From Pseudaestuariivita atlantica (GTDB taxonomy: Bacteria; Pseudomonadota; Alphaproteobacteria; Rhodobacterales; Rhodobacteraceae): a DNA stretch of 64,000 nt. The position numbers and the translations under genes were made by a program. Each line of letters opens with the position of its first letter. Position 1 is the first letter of the stretch. The notes below the pieces were generated by a model. The model did not search any database and was not told the DNA's origin. It saw only the letters and a list, made by a program, of their open reading frames with translations. Where the stretch lies: positions 248,001 through 312,000 of the forward strand of contig NZ_AQQZ01000001.1 in NCBI RefSeq assembly GCF_001205715.1. Direction: 5' to 3'. Positions 9,039 through 18,847 of this stretch are shown here, in pieces.

Positions 9039-10259
9039 ATGCGCTGGACGACGTGGATCATCACGGGATTGCTGGCCCTTGTGGCCTGCGCCGCCGCGGC
9101 GCAGGACTTTTCCGCCTTGGCCCGCGTCGATGCCGGGGCGTCGGTGCTGGAGGACCGGCGCGGCGGTGCGCGCATGGCGCTGCACCTGTCGCAGGGCGTG
9201 CCGTTCCGCGTGCGGATGCGGAGCGCGCCGGACCAGGTGATCCTCGATTTCCGGGAAGTGGACTGGACCGGCCTGACTGCGGAAGGCTTCGACCGGTCGG
9301 ACCGGGTGGGCGGCGTGCGGTTCGGGCCGTTCCAGCCGGGCTGGTCGCGGCTGGTGCTTGACCTGGCCGAGCCGATGGTGGTGACCGAGGCCGGGCTGCA
9401 GGTCGATACCGGCGGCGCGGTGCTGACGGTAGAGATGGCGCGGGCGGACCGCGAGACCTTCGATGCCGCCGTCGCGGCAGTGCCGGACCTGCCCGGCTGG
9501 GACCTGCCCGACCCGGCGGACGTCGCGCCGCCGCGCGCCGAACTGGGCGCCGGGGGCGCGATCGTGGTGATGATCGATCCGGGCCATGGCGGGATCGATC
9601 CGGGGGCGGAGGCGGCGGGCGTCAAGGAAGCCGACCTGATGTTGCGGCTGGCGCGCGAATTGCGCGACGCGATCAGGCGGACCGAGGGGCTGGATGCCGT
9701 GCTGACCCGCGACAGCGATACCTTCGTGGCCCTCGAACGCCGGGTGGCGCTCGCCAAGGCGGCGGATGCCGACCTGTTCGTGTCGCTGCATGCCGACGCG
9801 CTGGCCGACGGTCATGCGCAGGGGGCGACGGTCTACGTGCTGGACGAGGACGCGTCGGACGCGGCCTCTGCCGCGCTGGCGGAGCGGCACGACCGCGAGG
9901 ACCTTCTGGCGGGTGTCGACCTGACCGGGGCGGAGGACGAGGTGGCGCGGGTGCTGATGGACCTGGCCCGGACCGAGACGGCCCCGAGGTCCGAGGCTCT
10001 GGCACGGCATCTTGTCGAGCGGATCGAGGACGCGGTGGGCGAGGTGCACAAGCGCCCGTTGCGGCGGGCGTCGTTCTCGGTACTGAAGGCCGCTGACATT
10101 CCCAGCGTGCTGGTCGAGGTGGGTTTCCTGTCGACGCAGGCGGATCTTGACCGGTTGCAGGATGCCGAGTGGCGCGGGCGCATGGTGATGGGCGTGCGCG
10201 ACGGGATCATCGCGTGGGTGCTGGAGGATGCGGCGCTGGCCCCGCTGAGGCGGCAATGA
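9039..10259 (+). CDS. amiC: N-acetylmuramoyl-L-alanine amidase (AmiC type, AMIN plus Amidase_3)
   Basis: 406 aa, exported zinc amidase that cleaves the stem peptide from MurNAc during septal peptidoglycan splitting. N-terminal signal peptide (residues 1-21, cut near AAAQD). An AMIN domain about 25-145 (GARMALHLSQGVPFRV, QVILDF) localises the enzyme. The Amidase_3 catalytic domain (about 170-395) has MIDPGHGGIDPGA (zinc His), KEADLMLRLA (zinc Glu), FVSLHADA (zinc His) and VLVEVGFLS (catalytic Glu). Start ATG 9039 exposes the signal. Adjacent mrcA also acts on peptidoglycan. Confidence 0.93.
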   Translation: MRWTTWIITGLLALVACAAAAQDFSALARVDAGASVLEDRRGGARMALHLSQGVPFRVRMRSAPDQVILDFREVDWTGLTAEGFDRSDRVGGVRFGPFQPGWSRLVLDLAEPMVVTEAGLQVDTGGAVLTVEMARADRETFDAAVAAVPDLPGWDLPDPADVAPPRAELGAGGAIVVMIDPGHGGIDPGAEAAGVKEADLMLRLARELRDAIRRTEGLDAVLTRDSDTFVALERRVALAKAADADLFVSLHADALADGHAQGATVYVLDEDASDAASAALAERHDREDLLAGVDLTGAEDEVARVLMDLARTETAPRSEALARHLVERIEDAVGEVHKRPLRRASFSVLKAADIPSVLVEVGFLSTQADLDRLQDAEWRGRMVMGVRDGIIAWVLEDAALAPLRRQ

Positions 10260-10355
10260 CCGCCCGGCGTTTCCAATATGGAAACAAACCCGTGCAACGC
10301 GGCGGAGTGTTTCCCCGATGCGCGGCGGCAATTCGCCCCCGGATGGGTTCGTGTT

Positions 10356-10384
10356 TTGACCCTGCTGGCGGGTCAGAGTATATC
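10356..10384 (+). promoter_or_regulatory. Predicted sigma-70 type promoter for mrcA
   Basis: TTGACC (10356-10361), a 17-bp spacer and TATATC (10379-10384), in the 185-bp gap between amiC and mrcA. Expected transcription start is near 10391, giving a leader of about 54 nt. Confidence 0.55.
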
Positions 10385-10444
10385 CGGGGCACGTATCCGG
10401 CGCGGGGGGCGCAGGTGTTTGACCCAGCAAGGCGGTAGAATCAC

Positions 10445-12961
10445 GTGATCCGTTTCGTGTTTTCGATTTTCGGCGGGATCTTCAGCGTCATCACGCTGGG
10501 GGCGATGATGGTCGGGATCACCATCGGCGCGGTGTTCTGGATGTACAGCCAGGACCTGCCGAGCCACGAATCGCTGGCCAGCTACAAGCCGCCCACGATC
10601 AGCCGCATCTATTCCGCCGAGGGCCGGATCATCGACGAATTCGCGCGCGAACGCCGCCTGTTCGCGCCGGCGGACGAAATCCCGCCGCTGGTCAAGCAGG
10701 CCTTCATCTCGGCCGAGGACAAGAATTTCTACGTGCATGACGGCTACGACGTGCGCGGCATCGCATCGGCGGCGGTGGACGCGGTGCGGTCGCGCGGGTC
10801 GAACGTGCGCGGCGCGTCGACGATCACGCAGCAGGTGATGAAGAACTTCCTTCTGTCGGGTGACCGGAGGGCGGAGCGGAAGATCAAGGAGATCATCCTT
10901 GCCTCGCGCGTGGAAGAGACGCTGTCGAAGGACCAGATCCTCGAATTGTACCTCAACGAGATCTTCCTCGGGCAGAACTCCTATGGCGTGGCGGCGGCGA
11001 GCCAGACCTACTTCAACAAGCCCTTGAGCGATCTGAAACCGCACGAGGCGGCGTTCCTTGCCTCGCTGCCGAAGGCGCCGTCGCAATACCATCCGGTGCG
11101 GCAGGTGGAGCGGCTGCGGAACCGCCGCAACTTCGTCCTGAAGGAGATGAAGGAGAACGGCTACATCTCCGAGGCGGTCTACGAGACCGAGGTGGAGATG
11201 CCGGTGCGGTCGGTGCAGAACGGCGATTTCGAGAGCTTCCAGAGCGCGCTGCCGCCGCGGGATTACTTCACCGACGAGATCCGCCGCCAGTTGAGCCGCG
11301 AGTTCGGCGAGGGCGAGTTCTTTACCGGCGGCATGACGGTGCGCGCGACCATCGACCCCGAGATGCAATTGTCCGCCGCCGACGCGCTGCGCCGCCAGCT
11401 GGAGCAGTACGACCGGGGCCTGCGCACGTGGCGCGGCACCGGCAAGACCATCCCGGCGGAGACGCTGGGCGACGAGGCCGCGTGGCGCGAGGCGCTGTCG
11501 GATGTCAACGTGCCGCGCGATATCGTGCTGGAGAACCCGTGGAAGGTCGCCGTCGTGCGCGAGGTGGGCGACCGGCAGATGCGGCTGGGGATCGAGGGCG
11601 TCGAGGAGACCGAGGCGCGCCCCTCCGTCGTGCCGCGCAAGGATATCGAGTGGATGCGCGGATCCTTCGTCGACAATTTCAAACCCGGCGACGTGGTGCA
11701 TGTGCGCGCGATGACGGCGGATGCCGATGGCTCCTTCATCCGCTGGACGCTGCGGCAGGTGCCCGAGGTGCAGGGCGCGTTCATGGCGATGGACGTGAAC
11801 ACCGGGCGCGTGATCGCGATGCAGGGCGGGTTCAGCTATCAGCATTCGGTCTTCAACCGCGCGACGCAGGCGAAACGCCAGCCCGGTTCGGCCTACAAGC
11901 CGTTCGTCTATGCAGCCGCGCTCGACAGCGGCTATACACCGGCGACGATCGTGGTCGACGCGCCGATCGAGATCAACACGCCGCAGGGCCTGTGGCGGCC
12001 CAAGAACTCGTCCAACAAGTTCTACGGGCCGACGCCTCTGCGCACCGGGATCGAGCAGTCGCGGAACCTGATGACCATCCGCCTGGCCGAAGAGGTGGGG
12101 ATGCGCACCGTCGGCTCTTATGCCGAGCGGTTCGGGGTCTACGACACGGCGGTGCCGGTGCTGGCCAACGCGCTGGGCGCGCAGGAGACAACGCTTTACA
12201 AGATGGTCGCGGCCTACGCGATGTTCGCCAATGGCGGCGAGCGGGTGGAACCCACGCTCGTCGACCGGGTGCAGGACCGCTATGGCAAGACCGTCTATCG
12301 CCACGACCCGCGCACCTGCGTGAACTGCGACGCGCCCGCGCTGGACGAGGGGCGCGGGCCCCGGATCGTGTCGCAGCGCGAGCGGGTGATGGACCCGGTG
12401 ACGGCGTACCAGCTGACCTCGATGATGGAAGGCGTGGTGGAACGCGGCACGGCCAAGCGGGCGATCAACCTGAGCGTGCCCATCGCGGGCAAGACCGGCA
12501 CGACGAACGATTCCAAGGACGTGTGGTTCGTGGGCTTTTCGTCGAACATCGTCGCGGGCTGCTATATCGGGTTCGACGATCCGTCGTCGCTGGGCAAGGG
12601 CGCGTCGGGCGGCGGCATGTGTGGACCGGTCTTCCAGCGGTTCATGGCGGACGCGGTCAAGGTCTATGGCGGCGGCGCCTTCGAGGTGCCGGAAGGCTGC
12701 GAGTTCATCAATATCGACCGTTTCACCGGCGCACGCCTGTCGGACGGCGCCAAGGGCGAGAACGTGGTGGCCGAGTGTTTCCGCGAGGGCGAGACGCCGG
12801 TTTTCGGCATCACCTTCGATGGCGGCTTTGCCATGGGGTCGAATTTCGACCTGTTCAACAGCGACACCGCAGCGACCACCGTGACCACGACCACCGGCAA
12901 GACCGTCAAGGTCGGGCCGAAGGCGAGTTTCGGCACGCTGTCGTCGGGCGGCCTGTTCTGA
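10445..12961 (+). CDS. mrcA: Penicillin-binding protein 1A (bifunctional transglycosylase/transpeptidase)
   Basis: 838 aa, GTG start. Polymerises glycan strands and cross-links peptides in the periplasm. One N-terminal membrane anchor (about residues 5-33). The GT51 glycosyltransferase domain (about 55-230) contains ISAEDKNFYVHDG, GASTITQQVMKN and LYLNEIFLGQNSYG. An OB-like insert follows. The transpeptidase domain has SAYK (S482 nucleophile), SRN and GKTGTTN. The GTG at 10445 begins the anchor directly. Length is normal for alphaproteobacterial PBP1A. Confidence 0.96.
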   Translation: MIRFVFSIFGGIFSVITLGAMMVGITIGAVFWMYSQDLPSHESLASYKPPTISRIYSAEGRIIDEFARERRLFAPADEIPPLVKQAFISAEDKNFYVHDGYDVRGIASAAVDAVRSRGSNVRGASTITQQVMKNFLLSGDRRAERKIKEIILASRVEETLSKDQILELYLNEIFLGQNSYGVAAASQTYFNKPLSDLKPHEAAFLASLPKAPSQYHPVRQVERLRNRRNFVLKEMKENGYISEAVYETEVEMPVRSVQNGDFESFQSALPPRDYFTDEIRRQLSREFGEGEFFTGGMTVRATIDPEMQLSAADALRRQLEQYDRGLRTWRGTGKTIPAETLGDEAAWREALSDVNVPRDIVLENPWKVAVVREVGDRQMRLGIEGVEETEARPSVVPRKDIEWMRGSFVDNFKPGDVVHVRAMTADADGSFIRWTLRQVPEVQGAFMAMDVNTGRVIAMQGGFSYQHSVFNRATQAKRQPGSAYKPFVYAAALDSGYTPATIVVDAPIEINTPQGLWRPKNSSNKFYGPTPLRTGIEQSRNLMTIRLAEEVGMRTVGSYAERFGVYDTAVPVLANALGAQETTLYKMVAAYAMFANGGERVEPTLVDRVQDRYGKTVYRHDPRTCVNCDAPALDEGRGPRIVSQRERVMDPVTAYQLTSMMEGVVERGTAKRAINLSVPIAGKTGTTNDSKDVWFVGFSSNIVAGCYIGFDDPSSLGKGASGGGMCGPVFQRFMADAVKVYGGGAFEVPEGCEFINIDRFTGARLSDGAKGENVVAECFREGETPVFGITFDGGFAMGSNFDLFNSDTAATTVTTTTGKTVKVGPKASFGTLSSGGLF

Positions 12962-13068
12962 CCGGCTGACCGGGCGGACACCGCCCATCAGGGCGGGGGA
13001 GGTCTTGCCTCTCCCCGTGTTTGCCCCGTATCACCCTGCAACACACCGAACCCGGACGAGGCAGGCCG

Positions 13069-14196
13069 ATGCGCGCGGAAATTCAGAACGTGGTCGAAGA
13101 GATCGGGAAGTCGCTGGAGCTTCTGGCCCAGCGGATGGATCGCGACACCGCCGATCACCGGCTGGAGGAATACAACGCCCGTGCCGAGGATCCCGAACTG
13201 TGGAACGACCCGGCCCATGCCCAGAAGGTGATGCGCGAGCGCCAGACGCTGGTCGACCAGATCGCCACCCATGACGGCATCAAGCAGGACCTTGCCGACA
13301 ATATCGAGCTGATCGAACTGGGCGAGATGGAGGACGATGCCGAGGTCGTGGCCGAGGCCGAGGCGGCGCTGAAGGCGCTGAGGGAGAAGGCGGCGCAGAA
13401 GGAGCTGGAGGCCTTGCTGAACGGGGAGGCCGACGCCAACGACACCTTCCTTGAAATCAACTCGGGCGCGGGCGGCACCGAAAGCTGCGACTGGGCCTCG
13501 ATGCTGGCGCGGATGTACGTGCGCTGGGCGGAGCGCAAGGGATACAGTGTCGAGTTGCAGTCCGAGACAGCGGGCGAGGAGGCGGGGATCAAGTCCGCGG
13601 CCTACAAGATCAGCGGGCACAACGCCTATGGCTGGCTGAAATCGGAATCGGGCGTGCACCGGCTGGTGCGCATCTCTCCCTACGATTCGTCGGCGCGGAG
13701 GCACACGTCGTTTTCCTCGGTCTGGGTCTACCCGGTGGTTGACGACGACATCGAGATCGAGGTGAACCCGGCCGATATCCGGATCGACACCTACCGGTCT
13801 TCGGGCGCGGGCGGGCAGCATGTGAACACCACCGACTCGGCGGTTCGGATCACCCACGTGCCGACCGGCATCGTGGTGACGAGTTCGGAGAAATCGCAGC
13901 ACCAGAACCGCGACATCGCCATGAAGGCGCTGAAATCGCGCCTCTACCAGCGCGAGCTGGACATGCGCAACGCCGCCATCAACGAGGCGCACGAGGCCAA
14001 GGGTGACGCCGGCTGGGGCAACCAGATCCGGTCCTACGTGTTGCAGCCCTACCAGATGGTGAAGGACCTGCGCACCAATTACGAGACATCGGACACCAAG
14101 GGGGTGCTGGACGGTGATCTGGACGGGTTCATGGCGGCGACGCTGGCGATGGACGTGGCCGGCATGAGCCGGGCGGACGCGCAATCCGACGATTGA
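13069..14196 (+). CDS. prfB: Peptide chain release factor 2
   Basis: 375 aa. Recognises UGA/UAA stop codons and triggers peptide release. Catalytic GGQ is at residues 248-250 ([10 protein letters not shown]). The codon-reading loop reads SPY ([15 protein letters not shown]) rather than the enterobacterial SPF, a variant I recall from other alphaproteobacteria. The reading frame is continuous, so there is no programmed +1 frameshift. Start ATG 13069 matches family N-termini ([12 protein letters not shown]); an in-frame upstream start at 13021 is less likely. Followed by a strong terminator. Confidence 0.96.
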   Translation: MRAEIQNVVEEIGKSLELLAQRMDRDTADHRLEEYNARAEDPELWNDPAHAQKVMRERQTLVDQIATHDGIKQDLADNIELIELGEMEDDAEVVAEAEAALKALREKAAQKELEALLNGEADANDTFLEINSGAGGTESCDWASMLARMYVRWAERKGYSVELQSETAGEEAGIKSAAYKISGHNAYGWLKSESGVHRLVRISPYDSSARRHTSFSSVWVYPVVDDDIEIEVNPADIRIDTYRSSGAGGQHVNTTDSAVRITHVPTGIVVTSSEKSQHQNRDIAMKALKSRLYQRELDMRNAAINEAHEAKGDAGWGNQIRSYVLQPYQMVKDLRTNYETSDTKGVLDGDLDGFMAATLAMDVAGMSRADAQSDD

Positions 14197-14230
14197 GGTT
14201 TTGCGCCGCGCTAACGCGCGTCGCGGCGGG

Positions 14231-14263
14231 GGCGCGGGCCTGACGGCCCGCGCCTTTCGTTTT
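14231..14263 (+). terminator. Rho-independent terminator after prfB
   Basis: Perfect 10-bp stem GGCGCGGGCC / GGCCCGCGCC with loop TGAC, followed by TTTCGTTTT, 35 bp after the prfB stop. Confidence 0.85.
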
Positions 14264-14310
14264 GCAGGGGTGGTGCGCAGGGTTTGGATGGTGCGCGTGT
14301 GGCGGGGTGC

Positions 14311-14347
14311 GGGAGCCTCCGGCGGACATATTTTGGAAGAGAAGAAG
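14311..14347 (+). repeat. Intergenic GGAGCCTCCGG...TATTTT...GAAGAAG motif
   Basis: A short hairpin-like GGAGCCTCC followed by CGGACATATTTTGG and AAGAGAAGAAG. A related string (GAGGTATTTGTCGAACC then GAAGAAG) occurs at 41534-41558. From memory, similar intergenic strings are very common in Rhodobacteraceae. Function unknown. Confidence 0.5.
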
Positions 14348-14394
14348 GTGCGGGTGTGGTCTTTTGCATGGCCGGGTCGCGCGAGGGGGCGGTG

Positions 14395-15111
14395 ATGGAT
14401 CGGTATGCGGAGCGGATCGCGGAGTTCGAGGCGGTGGCGCGGGAGCGCGGGTGGCGATTGGAGCCGCATGACCGGCGTGGTGCGGGGGTGCCGGAGGTGC
14501 CGCGTGTCGAGGGTCTGACGTCTTCGGTTTTGCCGAGGGGGGCGAAGTTGCCGGGCGATCCGGACTGCGTGGCCGTGACGGTGTTGGCGGGGGTGCCGGA
14601 GGAGCCGGGGCGTGCGGGGTTCGGGGTGTCTTCCTTGAGTGGGCAGTGGCTGTCGCGGGACGAGGCGCGGGTGTGGGGTGCGCAGATCGGCGTGCCGTTG
14701 TGGACCGGATTGGTGGGGAACGTGCGTATCCGGGTGGCGATGCAGGGCCCGGATGCGGCGACGTGGTGTCGGCTGGAGCAACGCGCCAACCTTGTCGGGC
14801 GGGACGAGGAGGGTGACGGGCGGCGGTTCGATCTGTCGCTGTTCCTGTCGCGGCCCATGCATGACGCCCTTGTGGCGCGGGCGCCGGTGCATGAGAAGCC
14901 GTGGCTCGCGCCGCGCAGGGTGTTGCTGATCCTGCCGTTGCCGTACGATGTGGGGTCGGACGACACGCCGCTTGCGACGGGACGTCCGTGGTACCCGACT
15001 GCCACGCGGGTGGTGGAGGACTTGCTGTTGGCGGAGACCGAGGAGGGACCTGCCTGTCCCGCGCCAATCAGCGGGTACCGGGTGTTTCACGAGAGGCTTG
15101 CAACCGGCTGA
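14395..15111 (+). CDS. Hypothetical protein upstream of an amidase
   Basis: 238 aa, not recognised. Soluble, no signal peptide or membrane span. Begins MDRYAERIAEFEAVARERGW. Contains several Gly/Pro-rich turns, a Trp-rich segment near residue 115 (IGVPLWTGLVGNVRI) and LLILPLPYDVGSD near 190. GAGGGGGC precedes ATG 14395. The longer in-frame ORF from 14284 would run through the intergenic repeat motif and is rejected. Ends 41 bp before the amidase start and may be co-transcribed with it. GC and codon use match neighbours. Confidence 0.6.
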   Translation: MDRYAERIAEFEAVARERGWRLEPHDRRGAGVPEVPRVEGLTSSVLPRGAKLPGDPDCVAVTVLAGVPEEPGRAGFGVSSLSGQWLSRDEARVWGAQIGVPLWTGLVGNVRIRVAMQGPDAATWCRLEQRANLVGRDEEGDGRRFDLSLFLSRPMHDALVARAPVHEKPWLAPRRVLLILPLPYDVGSDDTPLATGRPWYPTATRVVEDLLLAETEEGPACPAPISGYRVFHERLATG

Positions 15112-15152
15112 GCCGGATCGCAGCATGGGTCGAACCTGATCCGGGACCTGTC

Positions 15153-16550
15153 ATGACTTCGATGCTTCTTGCCGACATTGCCGCGCGATTGTCCTCTGCC
15201 GCCACGCCCGAGGCGGTGATGGAGGCGACGCTGGCGCAAATCCGCGCGGTGAACGGGGAGGTGAACGCGCTGGTGTCGCTTCGGTCCGAGGCGGATTTGC
15301 TGGCAGAGGCGCGGGGCGCGCGGGAGGGGCCGCTGGCGGGGGTTCCGGTGGCAATCAAGGACCTGGCGAATGCGGAGGGGTTGCCGACCTCGATGGGGTC
15401 ACCCCTGTTCGCGGGGCAGGTGGCGGTGGAGGATGACCTGTTCGTGGCACGGATGCGGGCCGCCGGGGCGATCGTCATCGGCAAGTCGAACACGCCTGAA
15501 TTCGGGCTGGGCAGTCACACGGTGAACCCGGTGCACGGGGCGACGCGCAACGCCTATGACCCCGCGCTGTCGGCGGGCGGGTCGTCGGGCGGGGCGGCGG
15601 TGGCGCTGGCCACGGGCATGCTGGAGATCGCGGACGGGTCGGACATGATGGGGTCGCTGCGCAACCCGGCGGGGTGGGCGAATGTCTATGGCATGCGGCC
15701 GACCTTCGGGTTGGTGCCAGGTGCGCGTAAGGGCGACACGTTTCTCAACATGCTGGCCACGAACGGACCGATGGCGCGCAGCCCGAAAGGGTTGGCGCAA
15801 CTGCTGGAGGTGCAGGCGGGGCCGGATCCGATGCAGCCGCATGGGCGCGGGCTGTTCCGGGCGGAGGATGTGGAGCCGAGGACGGGGCGCATCGGCTGGC
15901 TGGGCGACTGGGGCGGGGCCTATCCGATGGAGGCGGGCGTCCTGGCGACCTGCGAGGCGGCGCTGGACGAGATGCGGCGCGCGGGGTTCGAGGTGGTCGA
16001 GATGGCGGCGCCGTTCGACGCGGGTGCGCTGTGGCGGTCGTGGATCTGCCTGCGGTCCTGGGCCGTCGCGGGCGCGCTGGGGCCGCTTTACGACGACCCG
16101 GAGATGCGCGCGGCGCTGAAACCGGCGGCGATCTGGGAGATCGAGCGCGGGCGGGCGCTGAGCGCGGCGGAGGTCCATGCGGCGAGCGTGATCCGGTCAG
16201 ATTGGTTCGCGCGGGCGGCAGGGCTGTTTGACGAGGTGGACGCGCTGGCGCTGCCGACGGCACAGTGCTGGCCGTTCGACGTGGATCTGGTGCATCCGAC
16301 CGGGATCGCGGGCGTGGCGATGGACACCTATCACCGCTGGATGGAGGTGGTGATCCCGGCGAGCCTGATCGGCTTGCCCGCCATCGCGGTGCCGGCGGGG
16401 TTCGGCACAAACGGCCTGCCCGTGGGGCTGCAACTGGTTGGTCGTCAGGGCAGCGACGCGGCGCTGATCGGGATGGCCGAGATGTGGCACCGCGCGACGG
16501 GCTGGCCCGATGCGCGCCCGCCCGAGATGCCCTCAGCGCAAGGGGCCTGA
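15153..16550 (+). CDS. Amidase signature family hydrolase
   Basis: 465 aa. The Ser-cisSer-Lys triad of the amidase signature family is present: Lys69 (VAIKDLAN), Ser144 (SAGGSSGGAA) and Ser168 (ADGSDMMGSLRNPA; the usual DxGGS reads DMMGS). Substrate unknown; related to GatA and other aliphatic or aryl amidases, but no gatB or gatC lies nearby, so a stand-alone amidase is expected. Start ATG 15153 fits family N-termini. The 3' end overlaps the convergent response-regulator gene by 18 bp. Confidence 0.87.
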   Translation: MTSMLLADIAARLSSAATPEAVMEATLAQIRAVNGEVNALVSLRSEADLLAEARGAREGPLAGVPVAIKDLANAEGLPTSMGSPLFAGQVAVEDDLFVARMRAAGAIVIGKSNTPEFGLGSHTVNPVHGATRNAYDPALSAGGSSGGAAVALATGMLEIADGSDMMGSLRNPAGWANVYGMRPTFGLVPGARKGDTFLNMLATNGPMARSPKGLAQLLEVQAGPDPMQPHGRGLFRAEDVEPRTGRIGWLGDWGGAYPMEAGVLATCEAALDEMRRAGFEVVEMAAPFDAGALWRSWICLRSWAVAGALGPLYDDPEMRAALKPAAIWEIERGRALSAAEVHAASVIRSDWFARAAGLFDEVDALALPTAQCWPFDVDLVHPTGIAGVAMDTYHRWMEVVIPASLIGLPAIAVPAGFGTNGLPVGLQLVGRQGSDAALIGMAEMWHRATGWPDARPPEMPSAQGA

Positions 16551-17192
16551 CCCCTGCAGCACGCCGTGTTCGAGCGCATAGCGCGTCAGCCCGGCGGTCG
16601 AGGAGATGCCCAGCTTGCGCTTGATGTTCTTGCGGTGGGTTTCGACCGTGCGCACCGAGATATCGAGCGCGATGGCGACTTCCTTGTTCGACTTGCCCTG
16701 CGCCAGTTGCAGAAGGATCGTCTGCTCGCGGCCCGTGAGCGCCTCGCGAGACCCTCCATCAGGAGGGGTGAGCGATCCCTTGGCGCCGGTACACAGATAC
16801 GTCTCTCCGGCCATGACGCGGGTGATCGCGGTATAGATTTCGTCCGTCGGTACGTCTTTCAGCACGTAGCCCATCGCGCCGTGGCTCATCGCGGTCGAGA
16901 TATATTCGGCGCTGTCGTGCATCGACAGGATCAGGATGCGCGTCTCGGGCCGTTTTTCGAGGATCAGTTCGGTCGCGGCGAGGCCGGACATGCCGGGCAT
17001 GTTCAGGTCCAGAAGCACCACGTCGGGGGCGAGGTCGGACACCTGGTCGACGATCTGGCGGGCATCCGACAGGGTCGCGGCGACGGCGATGTCGTCATAG
17101 CTTTCGAGGATCGCCTCGATCCCTTCGGCCACCATCGGGTGGTCGTCGACGATCACGACACGGGTGGGCAGGGGCGGGGTGTCGAGTGTCAT
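16533..17192 (-). CDS. NarL/FixJ-family response regulator
   Basis: 219 aa. Receiver domain (residues 10-125) with acidic pocket D16/D17, phospho-acceptor D62 (VVLLDLNMPG) and the conserved lysine in YVLKDVPTDE. LuxR-type HTH at the C-terminus (about 150-212: LTGREQTILLQLAQGKSNKE, VRTVETHRKNIKRKLG). The start codon overlaps the stop of the histidine kinase gene by 4 bp (ATGA), so the two are translationally coupled partners. Its target is probably the divergent TRAP transporter operon at 18848, inferred from position. Confidence 0.93.
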   Translation of the reverse strand: MTLDTPPLPTRVVIVDDHPMVAEGIEAILESYDDIAVAATLSDARQIVDQVSDLAPDVVLLDLNMPGMSGLAATELILEKRPETRILILSMHDSAEYISTAMSHGAMGYVLKDVPTDEIYTAITRVMAGETYLCTGAKGSLTPPDGGSREALTGREQTILLQLAQGKSNKEVAIALDISVRTVETHRKNIKRKLGISSTAGLTRYALEHGVLQGSGPLR

Positions 17193-18631
17193 GCGCGGGC
17201 CTTGTCTTGCTCTTCGGCGCTGGTCGCCTCGGGTCGCAGGATGTGCGAGAGCGGCACCTGTGCCTCGATCACCGTGCCGTTGCGGCTCGACAGGATGCGC
17301 AGGGTACCGTCCTGCTGTTCGATCCGTTCCTGCATGTTGCGCAGGCCGAGGCCGCGGGTGGCGCCGGTCTGGTCGGCGGGGAGGCCGACGCCGTTGTCGG
17401 CGATGCGCAGGGTCGCGCCGCGGCGGTGGCCGCGCAGGTCGATCGACACGTGGCTGGCCTGGGCGTGGCGTTCGATGTTGGTCAGCGCCTCTTGCGCGAT
17501 GCGGTAGAGCGCGATCTTGGCATCGGGGTCGAGCCGGTTGCGGAAGACCACGGTGGAGAAATCGGTGGTGATGCCGGTGCGGGTGCGGAAATCGTCGGTC
17601 AGGGCCTTCAGCGCGGGGCCGAGGCCAAGGTCGTCCAGCACGCCGGGGCGCAGGTCGCGGCTGATGCGGCGGACCTCGTTGATGGCGCCGGAGAGTTGTG
17701 AAATCCCGCGATCCAGCGTGTCGGCGGCCCCGTCGGTGCCGGATGTCAGGCGTCGCCGCGCGGCGTCGAGCGCGTAGCGCACGGCCACCAGCGACTGGCT
17801 GATCCCGTCATGCAATTCGCGCGCCACGCGGCCGCGTTCTTCCTCCTGCGCGTCGAACACGCGTTCGGTCAGCGCCTTCAGCTTCACATCCGCAAGGCGG
17901 CGTTCGCGGACGTTGATGAACATGCCCGAGGTAAACACGAGCATCAGCGCCAGCAGCGTGATCGCGCCGATGGTCAGGAAGGTCTGCTGCACGCGCTGTT
18001 CCACGTCCGCCCGCGCGGCGGCGACCGAGGCGAGCACGTCGTCGATGAAGACGCCCGTTCCCACCGCCCACCGCCATGACGGGAAGGAGGTGACGTAGGT
18101 GATCATCTGCGCCTCTTGCCCGGTGGAGGGTTTCGGCCAGAGATGTTCGACATATCCCGCGCCCGACCGCGCGGTTTCGATGAACTCGGCCACGACCGGC
18201 GTGCCGGCGCTGTCTTTCAGGTCGATCCAGTTGCCGTTGATCAGGTCGGTCTGGCGGGGAGAGACAAGGTTGTTGCCGTCGTAATCGTAGACAAAGAAGA
18301 ACCCCTCCTCGCCATAGATCATCGCCGACAGGATCTGCATCACCTGCTGCTTGGCCTCGTCGTCATCGGGCGCGGCGCGGCCGTAGATGAAGTAGAACCC
18401 GTTGCGGGCCTGCGTGACGTAGTTGCGCAGTTCGGCCTTCTTGGCCTCGATCATCTGGCGTTCGAGCTGGCGGATCTCGCGTTCGGCCAGCGCGCGGGAC
18501 TGGTTCAGCACCAGCACCGAGATCGCCGCGACCGCGCAGATCAGCGGCACCGTGGCCAGCAGAAACAGCTTTTGTCCATAGCTGAGCCGGGGGCGGGCGA
18601 GATGTCCGTTCATGGCACGAATCGTAGCCAT
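17189..18631 (-). CDS. Membrane histidine kinase with extracytoplasmic cache domain (NarX/NreB type)
   Basis: 480 aa if ATG 18631 is used, or 474 aa from ATG 18613; neither has a clear ribosome site. Two membrane spans (about 20-43 and 219-240) bracket a single-cache sensor domain (GFYFIYGRAAPDD, EEGFFFVYDYDGNNLVSP, FPSWRWAVGTGVF). The HisKA_3 phospho-acceptor is in ARELHDGISQS, and the HATPase has IAQEALTNIERHA and ADNGVGLP. Single-cache domains commonly bind small carboxylates. The gene is divergent from a TRAP transporter of the 2-oxoacid class, so the kinase likely senses the transported substrate. Confidence 0.92.
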   Translation of the reverse strand: MATIRAMNGHLARPRLSYGQKLFLLATVPLICAVAAISVLVLNQSRALAEREIRQLERQMIEAKKAELRNYVTQARNGFYFIYGRAAPDDDEAKQQVMQILSAMIYGEEGFFFVYDYDGNNLVSPRQTDLINGNWIDLKDSAGTPVVAEFIETARSGAGYVEHLWPKPSTGQEAQMITYVTSFPSWRWAVGTGVFIDDVLASVAAARADVEQRVQQTFLTIGAITLLALMLVFTSGMFINVRERRLADVKLKALTERVFDAQEEERGRVARELHDGISQSLVAVRYALDAARRRLTSGTDGAADTLDRGISQLSGAINEVRRISRDLRPGVLDDLGLGPALKALTDDFRTRTGITTDFSTVVFRNRLDPDAKIALYRIAQEALTNIERHAQASHVSIDLRGHRRGATLRIADNGVGLPADQTGATRGLGLRNMQERIEQQDGTLRILSSRNGTVIEAQVPLSHILRPEATSAEEQDKARA

Positions 18632-18709
18632 CCCGCGGCCCGAATCAAAGCGCGAATCGGAGTGAGTTCAGCGGCTTCGTGACACGTATACCGGGAGGAA
18701 AGGTCATTT

Positions 18710-18729
18710 TTGGCAGGATTGGCGGCCAA
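18710..18729. promoter_or_regulatory. Possible operator between the two-component and TRAP operons
   Basis: Inverted repeat TTGGC-N10-GCCAA in the 216-bp divergent intergenic region. It could be a binding site of the neighbouring response regulator; this is position-based inference only. Confidence 0.25.
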
Positions 18730-18847
18730 ACTCCGTAGCATTGGGTATTCAGCGGCGCGGGCCTTCGGCGTAGGTTTCGCGCACTGATCACGATCCGCGC
18801 GCGCGGGAGCTTCCGCGTTGCGCTTGTGTTATACGGGAGGAAACCTC

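Noticed and set aside
10373-12988. 871-codon minus-strand ORF antisense to mrcA
   Set aside because: Composition is the Arg/His/Leu-rich shadow of a high-GC coding strand; it lacks recognisable domains, and mrcA on the other strand is unambiguous.
13021-13170. Programmed +1 frameshift in prfB
   Set aside because: The reading frame is continuous with no early in-frame TGA.
18687-18706. TATACCGGGAGGAAAGG upstream of dctP as the ribosome site of an extra gene
   Set aside because: It resembles the true dctP ribosome site but has no following start codon with an open frame; perhaps a diverged duplication.
18705-18730. Sigma-54 promoter before dctP
   Set aside because: TGGCAGG...TTGGC does not keep the -24/-12 spacing and bases of TGGCAC-N5-TTGC.
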